A stretch of 9,404 nucleotides of DNA from a bacterium (GTDB taxonomy: Bacteria; Zixibacteria; MSB-5A5; GN15; FEB-12). The stretch covers positions 1 through 9,404 of the forward strand of contig DAOUUR010000059.1 in assembly GCA_030668045.1 (NCBI GenBank), given 5' to 3'. The position numbers and the translations under genes were made by a program. Numbering within the stretch: position 1 is the stretch's first letter; every line of letters starts with the position of its first letter. Under the pieces are notes generated by a model. It was given only the letters and a program-made list of their open reading frames with translations, was not told the origin of the DNA and made no database searches. Shown piece by piece: positions 1 to 5,335 of the stretch.

Positions 1-690
1 AGCCAGTACGAGAGTGTCAAACTCGTGATATGTTTCACCTACTCGGGTGTTAAAGCTGCGTTCGACACCATCGACCGCCAACCAACAGAAACCATCGTAG
101 ATGAGTTTGTTGGCCGTGATGATTCGGCTGAGATGGTTCTCTTCGGTGCGATACACTTTGATGTCGGTGCCTTCTTTGCGGGCGACATTGAACGAACCGA
201 GAACATAGAAGTAGCCCGGTGCGATCTGACGGTAGATGTTAGACACTCGCGCGGTGTGGGCGCGTGACCGGTTCTCAATTGTGAACTCTTTTATCTCAAC
301 CCTTCTCTTGTTAGCCAATGGGAAAATGAACTCGTTGTAGTAAAAATGGCCAACCGATACCAGCACCGCTACCGCCAGGAACGGGAGAGACAAACGGTAG
401 AGCGACAGGCCGGATGCTTTCATGGCCAGAATCTCATTTTTCCGGGCCAGCATTGAGAGAGAGAAAAGGAGAGCCAGTAGAACAAACATGGGCAGGAACG
501 ATTTTATCACCCAGCCGCCAAAATAGACGTAGTATTCCAGGATGCTGAGGAATGGAACATCGTTATCAATAAAGTCCCGCAATTCCTCGACGGCGTTAAT
601 CACGATTATGGTCAGTCCGATCGCAATCGATACCACCAACAGGGCGATGAAAAACTGTGAGAGTAGATAGCGGTCAAGTTTCTTTATCAT
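1..690 (-). CDS. lptG: LPS export permease LptG, N-terminal part (runs off left edge)
   Basis: This is a YjgP/YjgQ-family inner-membrane permease. With LptF and the LptB ATPase it pulls LPS out of the inner membrane and passes it to LptC/LptA. Exactly 230 codons are present from the ATG at 688-690 (reverse strand), with no stop before the edge, so the gene continues to the left. The start MIKKLDRYLL is typical of the family. Hydrophobic segments lie at about residues 10-32, 58-82 and 100-118. The conserved cytoplasmic turn EILAMKASGLSLYRL is at 86-100, and the beginning of the periplasmic beta-jellyroll follows from about 130. The C-terminal jellyroll and last three membrane helices are missing. 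The start lies 2 nt after the TAA of the upstream lptF, so the two are coupled; AAGG about 11 nt upstream is a weak ribosome site. LptG rather than LptF is inferred from its second place in the pair. Confidence 0.87.
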   Translation of the reverse strand, partial: MIKKLDRYLLSQFFIALLVVSIAIGLTIIVINAVEELRDFIDNDVPFLSILEYYVYFGGWVIKSFLPMFVLLALLFSLSMLARKNEILAMKASGLSLYRLSLPFLAVAVLVSVGHFYYNEFIFPLANKRRVEIKEFTIENRSRAHTARVSNIYRQIAPGYFYVLGSFNVARKEGTDIKVYRTEENHLSRIITANKLIYDGFCWLAVDGVERSFNTRVGETYHEFDTLVLA

Positions 691-692
691 CG

Positions 693-2024
693 TTAATGCC
701 GCCTTACTTTTCGGAACCATGCAAAGATCGGTTTTTCCGTCACCACCACATACAACAGATACAGCCCAATTAATCCAAGCAGAATGTTGGCGCTCCACAT
801 AGCCCAGAATGGATGCACCATGCCACGGTCGGCCAGGTCTTCCCCGCCAATGAGGAATGCCCAGTAGATGACGAACATTACGATTGAAATTGTGATCGCT
901 ATTGCCATACCGCCACGACGGGACATAACGCCCAGCGGCGCGCCGATCAGTACGAAGGCCAGCGAAGCAGCCGGGATAGCATATTTCTTGTATATTTCTA
1001 TTGAATATTTCGCTACGATCCGCTGCTGCGCCGTAATCTGTTTCGTGTTGCGTTCAACATGCTTCACCAGAACGTCGGCATCGCTTCGCAGCAAACCCAT
1101 GGCCGCTGAATCTGTCAGCTTATCACTGAGGGCGTAGGAGAACGTATCGGAAAACAAGTATGAAAACTTTGTGTTGAGCTGTCTGCTGATCTTGTCATGG
1201 AAGGGCCCAATCGCGATCTCAGCCCGGCTGACCTGGTCTTCCATCTGGGCAATCGGCATTTCGCGATCGGTTCGGTATTCTGAATCGGTTCGTACCAGTT
1301 CCGAACCTGTCCCGGAAATATTGATCACCTGCTGCTTGAAATCGACCCGGCGGTAATTATCCGATTCCCTGGTATCAAGCGAATGCAACTCTCCGTTGAA
1401 AAGCGTGAACTGCATGTTACGGCCGTTGTCGGTCATTTTCAGCAGACCATGCTCGGCTACGATTATACGCGGCTTAGTTTTCTCCCGCGTATCGGTAATC
1501 CGGACGCCGTGTACTTCGGAAGTCGTGTGATCGACATCATCAATCAATACCAAATAGCCGGGGATGTCGGTGATGAAAATACCCGATTTGAAAATAAGCG
1601 TCGGTCGCATGACGGAAATATCTCCCCAGAGAACACGCGCCTGTTTGTTCAGGTCGGGAAGGACCCGATCGTTGAACTCAATCATCAAGTACGTAATAAC
1701 CGAAGCTGCCGCCAGAACCGGGATTAGGATACGCAGAAGGTTGACCCCCGAGGATTTCATCGCAGTGACTTCGAAATCGGAAGTCAACCGGCCAAACGCC
1801 ATCAACGTTGCCACCAGGACCGACATCGGGACCGACAGCGCCAGCATCCAGGCCAGGTTCAGCCCAATCAGTTCCAGCACAACCCAAAAGGCGAGGTCTT
1901 TGTCGAGCACGTGGTCGATAATCTTGGGCACATAGTCGATAATCAGCAGGAATGTGATCGTAAAAAAGGCGAAGAGAAACGGAGCGATATGCTCCTTCAA
2001 AATGTAGCGACTGAGAATCTTCAT
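693..2024 (-). CDS. lptF: LPS export permease LptF, long form
   Basis: This is the inner-membrane partner of LptG in the LptB2FG LPS extractor. Its 443 residues start MKILSRYILK. N-terminal membrane segments lie at about 12-32, 45-78 and 96-116, and the family turn FEVTAMKSSGVNLLRIL is at about 84-100. A periplasmic beta-rich domain spans about 135-235. The C-terminal block opens with YSIEIYKKYAIP (from 340), followed by the signature IGAPLGVMSRRGG and two further membrane helices to about 430. Common LptF/LptG proteins are about 355-390 residues. The surplus is a charged, mostly helical stretch at about 238-339 between the jellyroll and the fourth helix, including a Ser/Asp/Phe-rich part around 288-303. 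Extra segments here are seen in some FCB-type homologues (from general knowledge), so I do not read it as a fusion. No strong Shine-Dalgarno is visible before the ATG. lptG follows after 2 nt. Confidence 0.92.
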   Translation of the reverse strand: MKILSRYILKEHIAPFLFAFFTITFLLIIDYVPKIIDHVLDKDLAFWVVLELIGLNLAWMLALSVPMSVLVATLMAFGRLTSDFEVTAMKSSGVNLLRILIPVLAAASVITYLMIEFNDRVLPDLNKQARVLWGDISVMRPTLIFKSGIFITDIPGYLVLIDDVDHTTSEVHGVRITDTREKTKPRIIVAEHGLLKMTDNGRNMQFTLFNGELHSLDTRESDNYRRVDFKQQVINISGTGSELVRTDSEYRTDREMPIAQMEDQVSRAEIAIGPFHDKISRQLNTKFSYLFSDTFSYALSDKLTDSAAMGLLRSDADVLVKHVERNTKQITAQQRIVAKYSIEIYKKYAIPAASLAFVLIGAPLGVMSRRGGMAIAITISIVMFVIYWAFLIGGEDLADRGMVHPFWAMWSANILLGLIGLYLLYVVVTEKPIFAWFRKVRRH

Positions 2025-2065
2025 AACCTGCCATCAATATATCCGTTATACCCGCGACTGCCAAC

Positions 2066-2071
2066 ATTATA
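2066..2071 (-). promoter_or_regulatory. Candidate -10 box for lptFG
   Basis: Read on the minus strand this is a perfect TATAAT. Transcription would begin near 2059, giving a leader of about 35 nt before the lptF ATG at 2024. At the usual 17-nt spacing the -35 position (2089-2094) reads AACTTG, a poor match, so the assignment rests on the -10 hexamer and its position. Confidence 0.4.
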
Positions 2072-2147
2072 TTCTCGCTGTGCCGGAGCAAGTTTTCGCT
2101 GGACAGAACAAGATTGATTGGTCATTTTGATGCTAAGACGGGAAGGT

Positions 2148-2151
2148 GGAG
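2148..2151 (+). promoter_or_regulatory. Ribosome binding site deciding the DinB-family start
   Basis: GGAG lies 6 nt before the ATG at 2158. An in-frame GTG at 2146 overlaps this site and has its own purine run (GGGAAG) directly abutting it with no spacing, so the ATG at 2158 is the better start. Confidence 0.5.
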
Positions 2152-2157
2152 AATCTG

Positions 2158-2655
2158 ATGAATCCTGAGGAACGCAACAATCTTATAAAGGCGTATGCTG
2201 AAGGCTACGCAGCGCTGCTGGCGGCACTCGATGAATTCCCGATCGTGATGTGGCGATACAAACCGGCACCGGAGAAATGGTCCCTTCATGACATTCTTGT
2301 GCATCTGGCCGACGCCGAGGTCAACGGTTATGTCCGACTGCGGGCGCTCCTGGCCGAACCCGGCAAGGAGTTGATGGCATACGATCAGGATGTCTGGGCG
2401 GACGGGCTTGACTATCAGAGTCAGGATGCCGAGGATGCGCTGGAGTTGTTCCGGTGCCTGCGCGCGTTGAATGGCCGGATGCTCCGGTCGTTGCCCGATC
2501 AGGCGTGGACGCACACGGTGGAGCACCCCGAAGCCGGCACTCAGACACTGGAAGACTGGCTGGCGATCTACTCCAAACATGTCCCGGGACATATCAACCA
2601 GATGCGCCGGGTTTTCCAGGCGTGGCAGAAAGAAGAGGCAGCTCGGGAGTCGTGA
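2158..2655 (+). CDS. DinB-family (DinB_2) four-helix metal-binding protein
   Basis: A 165-residue protein of the DinB/YfiT-like fold: a four-helix bundle that holds a divalent metal with three histidines. The N-terminal motif PEKWSLHDILVHLADAE carries the first ligand (H49, in HLAD). The C-terminal helix carries the HxxxHxxQ pair (H141 and H145, in KHVPGHINQMRRV). Length and motif spacing fit the family. Members include bacillithiol- and mycothiol-dependent transferases and many DNA-damage-induced proteins of unknown role. Nothing here identifies the substrate, so the call stops at the fold. No signal peptide or membrane segment is seen, so it is cytosolic. It is divergent from lptF, and the next gene begins 51 nt downstream. 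The ATG at 2158 is chosen over an in-frame GTG at 2146 because of the well-placed GGAG. Confidence 0.85.
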   Translation: MNPEERNNLIKAYAEGYAALLAALDEFPIVMWRYKPAPEKWSLHDILVHLADAEVNGYVRLRALLAEPGKELMAYDQDVWADGLDYQSQDAEDALELFRCLRALNGRMLRSLPDQAWTHTVEHPEAGTQTLEDWLAIYSKHVPGHINQMRRVFQAWQKEEAARES

Positions 2656-2694
2656 TTCTTGAAAGCGGGGGTGGCGATGCGAACCGTTTCTGAC

Positions 2695-2700
2695 TATACT
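2695..2700 (+). promoter_or_regulatory. Candidate -10 box right before the YhaM-like start
   Basis: TATACT ends 6 nt before the ATG at 2707, so the expected transcription start would fall on or next to the A of the start codon. No Shine-Dalgarno lies between them and the -35 region is weak (TGGCGA at 2672-2677). This is either a leaderless-type promoter or a chance match in a short spacer. Confidence 0.25.
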
Positions 2701-2706
2701 TAGAAT

Positions 2707-2931
2707 ATGGCCGACAAAAAAATCAACGAGTTCGTCAACGGTGACAAGATCACCGGTTATTTCGCGATCCGAAAGAAAACGGTGCGCGACTATTACAAAG
2801 GGCAATTCGTCTCGCTTGAAGTGGGCGATTGCAGTGGGCGGATCGATGGCGTCATCTGGGAGCCTGATCAGTTCAGCTTGGAGGAATTGGCCGAGGGGAT
2901 GGTGGTCAAGGCGCATGGAACGTTTGGTTAA
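2707..2931 (+). CDS. OB-fold fragment of the broken YhaM-like gene (74 aa)
   Basis: This is the 5' part, MADKKINEFV to GTFG. It shows the YhaM N-terminal pattern: INEFVNGDKITGYFAIRKK, then a strand pair with the GDCSGRIDGVIWE turn typical of OB-fold nucleic-acid binders, then MVVKAHGTFG. The stop removes the last OB strand, so the 74-residue product would probably not fold stably by itself. The ATG at 2707 has no Shine-Dalgarno. Confidence 0.6.
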   Translation: MADKKINEFVNGDKITGYFAIRKKTVRDYYKGQFVSLEVGDCSGRIDGVIWEPDQFSLEELAEGMVVKAHGTFG

Positions 2932-2943
2932 TACCGAAACCGG

Positions 2944-3654
2944 TTGCAACTTGCCATTAGTCGCATCCGAGTGGCGAAAGATGATGAGTATACGGCCGAA
3001 GATATCCTCCCCTTCTCCCCGCAACCGGAACCGGAACGGCGGGCCCGGATCATTGCGCTGACCGAGAAGGTCGAGAACAATTACATCAAGGCACTCATGC
3101 AATCGTTCTGGGATGATGAAGAGTTTTTCGATGCTTACCTCAAGGCGGCCGCCGGAAAACTATGGCACCATGCGACGGTTGGTGGGTTGTCGGAACATTC
3201 GGCCAATGTCGCCGAGTTGGCCATGCGGGTGGCCTCCGGTTATGACTTCCTTGAGAAAGACCTGCTGATTTTTGGAGGGCTTCTTCATGACGCGGGGAAA
3301 GTGAGTTCGTATTCGATCAGCACGGTGATCGACTATACCGACGAAGGCCGTCTGCTCGGGCATATCTCAATAGCCGATGAATGGATCACTACCCGTGCTC
3401 GTACCATTGATGATTTCCCACCAAAATTGCTGATCAAGCTTCGTCATCTGATTCTGGCCCACCACGGCGAACTGGCCTACGCTTCCCCGGTCGTGCCACA
3501 GATTCCGGAGGCGTTCGTTCTCTACTACTGCGACGAAATAGACAGCAAGATGGGCGCGATCACTCGCATCCGCGACCGTCAGGATGGTGTCGGCTGGTCC
3601 GGCTATGTGAAGATGCTTGAACGGTATCTCTATTTTGGCGAAGAGGAAAAGTGA
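2944..3654 (+). CDS. HD-domain fragment of the broken YhaM-like gene
   Basis: This is the catalytic part, with a possible TTG at 2944, though no ribosome site supports it as a true start. Numbered on the read-through protein, the HD-type metal ligands are all present: H164 (GLSEHSANV), H194-D195 (FGGLLHDAGKV), H219 (LGHISIADEW), H252-H253 (LILAHHGELAYASP) and D276 (YYCDEIDSKM). Upstream, KLWHHATVGGLSEH matches the family's entry motif. The catalytic half therefore shows no decay, which points to a recent break or a sequence error. The stop TGA at 3652-3654 is 4 nt before fetA. Confidence 0.65.
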   Translation: MQLAISRIRVAKDDEYTAEDILPFSPQPEPERRARIIALTEKVENNYIKALMQSFWDDEEFFDAYLKAAAGKLWHHATVGGLSEHSANVAELAMRVASGYDFLEKDLLIFGGLLHDAGKVSSYSISTVIDYTDEGRLLGHISIADEWITTRARTIDDFPPKLLIKLRHLILAHHGELAYASPVVPQIPEAFVLYYCDEIDSKMGAITRIRDRQDGVGWSGYVKMLERYLYFGEEEK

Positions 3655-3658
3655 CGCC

Positions 3659-4390
3659 ATGTCACAAACTCAATCGCTCCTGTCGCTTCAGAATCTTTCC
3701 CGTCAAATCAACAGCAACGGCAAGGACAGATCAATTGTCGATCAAGTATCGTTTGAATTTGAACGCGGGCGCATCTACAATATTCTTGGCCCATCCGGTT
3801 CGGGTAAGTCATCGCTGCTTCGACTGATCAACCGTCTCGACGAAGCGACAAGTGGCGACGTTCTCTTCCATGGAACCAACATTACAGATCTAGACCCATG
3901 CCAACTGCGGCGACAGATCGGCTATCTCTTTCAAGTACCGCATCTTTTTGAAGGCACGGTGCGTGACAACGTCCGTCATACCTGCCCCGATATCACCGCC
4001 GACCGCGTCAATCAATTGGCCGAACGGATTCAGATTGAACCGTCGATACTTGACAACCCGGTTGACAACCTCTCGGAAGGTGAGAAACAACGCGTCGCCA
4101 TAGCTCGATTGTTGGCGACCAACCCCGAAGTCATCCTGCTGGATGAACCAACCTCGGCGCTTGATCCGGCGCGTACCGAAACGATAGAAAAGTTAGTTTG
4201 CAAGATTGTATCCGAAGATGGTATCACCACGCTGATGGTTACGCACAACCCGGAGCAGGCGGTCAGGATGGGCGGCGAAACGTTGTTGCTGGTTGACGGA
4301 TGTCTGGTCGAATACGGATCGTCCTCCGATGTGGTCAACAATCCACAAACCGAACAGGGTCGCCGCTACCGGGAGAAGAAGTTGTCATGA
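3659..4390 (+). CDS. fetA: ABC exporter ATPase, FetA (YbbL) family
   Basis: A 243-residue ABC ATPase, the energy subunit of a FetAB-type exporter; in E. coli FetAB promotes iron efflux. All ABC motifs are present: Walker A GPSGSGKSS (44-52), Q-loop IGYLFQVPHLFEGTVRDNV, signature LSEGEKQRVAIARLL (from 138), Walker B VILLDEPTSALDP (D162, catalytic E163) and H-loop VTHNPEQ (H196). The LSEGE signature and the QVPHLFEGTV segment after the Q-loop fit the FetA/YbbL branch. The ATG at 3659 is chosen because it follows the upstream stop by 4 nt, with GAGG at 3643-3646 (12 nt away, rather far); an in-frame TTG at 3617 lies deep inside the upstream gene. It overlaps fetB by the ATGA at 4387-4390, so the two subunits are translationally coupled. 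The transported ion is inferred from the family only. Confidence 0.86.
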   Translation: MSQTQSLLSLQNLSRQINSNGKDRSIVDQVSFEFERGRIYNILGPSGSGKSSLLRLINRLDEATSGDVLFHGTNITDLDPCQLRRQIGYLFQVPHLFEGTVRDNVRHTCPDITADRVNQLAERIQIEPSILDNPVDNLSEGEKQRVAIARLLATNPEVILLDEPTSALDPARTETIEKLVCKIVSEDGITTLMVTHNPEQAVRMGGETLLLVDGCLVEYGSSSDVVNNPQTEQGRRYREKKLS

Positions 4391-5148
4391 CCACACCCGG
4401 ATTCACCGAAGTCTTCCTGGCGTTTGTGCTGGTTGCCATCTCGATAGTGATCGGCCGCTGGTGGAAAATACCGGTAGCCAAAGACATGGCGCTCGGTTCG
4501 GTGCGGGCGTTCGTGCAGTTGATAGCGGTCGGGTACGCGCTTGAGTTCATTTTTGGCCTTCAGTCAACGCCGGTTGTGCTTGGCGTGTTGATCGTGATGA
4601 CACTCGTTGGCGCTCAGACGGCGGCGGGGCGGGTTAAGAAATTGCCAAACGCATTCCTGCTCAATTTCTCTGCGATGCTGGCCGGATCGGTGATAACGAT
4701 TGCCACTATGTATGTTTGTAACATCATCACGCTGGAGGCGCGGTATATCATTCCGCTGGGAGGAATGATTATCGGCAACTCGATGAACGCCTCGGCTCTG
4801 ACAATTGAACGGCTGTCCTCCGATATCCGAAGCAACCGGCTGCCGATAGAAACGTCGCTCTCGCTGGGCAAGACCTGGCGGGCGGCAGCTCACAAGTATA
4901 TGCGAAGCGCCGCGACGGCCGGAATGATCTCGATTCTCAATTTCATGAAGACGGTGGGGATAGTTGCCCTGCCGGGTGCGATGACCGGAATGATTCTCGC
5001 CGGAGCCGATCCGCTTGAGGCGGTCTTGTTGCAGATCATCGTCGGGTATATGTTGCTCTCGGCGGTGACGATTACATCGGTGGTTGCGGTTGAATTAACC
5101 GTCCGCAAATTCTTCACGACGCATCACCAGTTGCGACACGAGAGCTGA
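4387..5148 (+). CDS. fetB: ABC exporter permease, FetB (YbbM, UPF0014) family
   Basis: A 253-residue polytopic inner-membrane protein, about the length of E. coli FetB (259). Hydrophobic segments lie at roughly 6-23, 37-56, 61-78, 90-110, 116-135, 187-210 and 217-243. UPF0014 hallmarks are visible: the N-terminal stretch KDMALGSVRAFVQLIAVGYA, the block IIPLGGMIIGNSMNASALTIERL, and the late LPGAMTGMILAGADPLEAVLLQI. The start ATG shares ATGA with the fetA stop, and GGGAG at 4371-4375 (11 nt upstream) is the likely ribosome site. Together with FetA it should form a metal exporter (iron in E. coli). Plant relatives STAR1/STAR2 act in aluminium tolerance, so the substrate is not certain. Frames further upstream run inside fetA and lack a better start. 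No hairpin-plus-T-run terminator was found after the stop. Confidence 0.88.
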   Translation: MTTPGFTEVFLAFVLVAISIVIGRWWKIPVAKDMALGSVRAFVQLIAVGYALEFIFGLQSTPVVLGVLIVMTLVGAQTAAGRVKKLPNAFLLNFSAMLAGSVITIATMYVCNIITLEARYIIPLGGMIIGNSMNASALTIERLSSDIRSNRLPIETSLSLGKTWRAAAHKYMRSAATAGMISILNFMKTVGIVALPGAMTGMILAGADPLEAVLLQIIVGYMLLSAVTITSVVAVELTVRKFFTTHHQLRHES

Positions 5149-5205
5149 GATGGCGATAGGTTGCTTGTGACCGTTATGCTGGGTGGGGGCAAAACGTTGC
5201 AATTC

Positions 5206-5234
5206 TTGACTATTCATTGAGTCTTCTGTATAAT
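5206..5234 (+). promoter_or_regulatory. Strong sigma70-type promoter for the barrel/surface-protein pair
   Basis: TTGACT (5206-5211) and TATAAT (5229-5234) are separated by exactly 17 nt: five of six -35 bases and all -10 bases match consensus. Transcription should start near 5241 and give an AT-rich leader of about 95 nt. It lies in the 187-nt gap after fetB and marks the start of a new transcription unit. I saw no clear operator repeats or riboswitch-like structure in the leader. Confidence 0.72.
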
Positions 5235-5323
5235 CAAAAATGATTAATGGTATAAATCGTGGTTTCTAAACTTCTATATGGGAAATCTCGGTCAAGTTTT
5301 GAGCAAGGTATCCACTAAAGAAC

Positions 5324-5328
5324 AGGAG
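5324..5328 (+). promoter_or_regulatory. Ribosome binding site for the TTG start at 5336
   Basis: AGGAG lies 7 nt before the TTG at 5336, ideal spacing. A closer ATG at 5331 is out of frame and reads ATG-TTT-TGA, its stop overlapping the TTG codon. The signal peptide only makes sense from the TTG. Confidence 0.65.
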
Positions 5329-5335
5329 TGATGTT

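Larger units (their letters stand above)
2707..3654 (+). pseudogene. yhaM: YhaM-type 3'-5' exoribonuclease (OB-fold + HD), interrupted by an in-frame TAA
   Basis: Read through, this frame has 315 codons plus the final TGA, essentially the length of YhaM-family exonucleases (about 314 residues). These degrade RNA and single-stranded DNA from the 3' end with an N-terminal OB-fold and a C-terminal metal-dependent HD domain. Codon 75 (2929-2931) is TAA. It falls between GTFG and YRNRLQL, inside the last strands of the OB-fold, where homologues usually have an acidic or polar residue (pattern G-x-x-x-E/x-Y-x-x-x-x-Q-L). Both sides are in the same frame and well conserved, so a single substitution, for example GAA to TAA, explains the break. 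TAA is used as a normal stop elsewhere in the window (lptF and the barrel gene), which argues against reassignment. No Shine-Dalgarno precedes any restart codon just after the stop. Either the gene is recently inactivated, or the base is a sequence error. fetA starts 4 nt after its end. Confidence 0.82.

Noticed and set aside
2929..2931. Stop-codon reassignment or recoding of TAA
   Set aside because: TAA ends lptF (693-695) and the barrel gene (7334-7336) normally, and TAA is not a codon known to be commonly reassigned in bacteria.
2944..2946. TTG as a true start of a separate HD-domain gene
   Set aside because: No Shine-Dalgarno precedes it, and the residues just before it (YRNR) match the family pattern in the same frame, so this is continuation after a stop, not a new gene.
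2122..3102. Long open frame on the minus strand (326 codons) across the DinB gene and the first half of the YhaM-like gene
   Set aside because: The plus strand carries clear DinB histidine motifs and OB/HD-domain motifs in matching frames. The antisense product has no recognisable domain and is rich in Arg, Pro and His, as expected of the complement of coding sequence.
5149..5205. Intrinsic terminator after fetB
   Set aside because: I looked for a GC stem followed by a T-run. Only short, weak pairings such as AACGTT are present, without a T tract.
5241..5335. Riboswitch or structured leader before the barrel gene
   Set aside because: The leader of about 95 nt is AT-rich with only short self-pairings and no motif I recognise.
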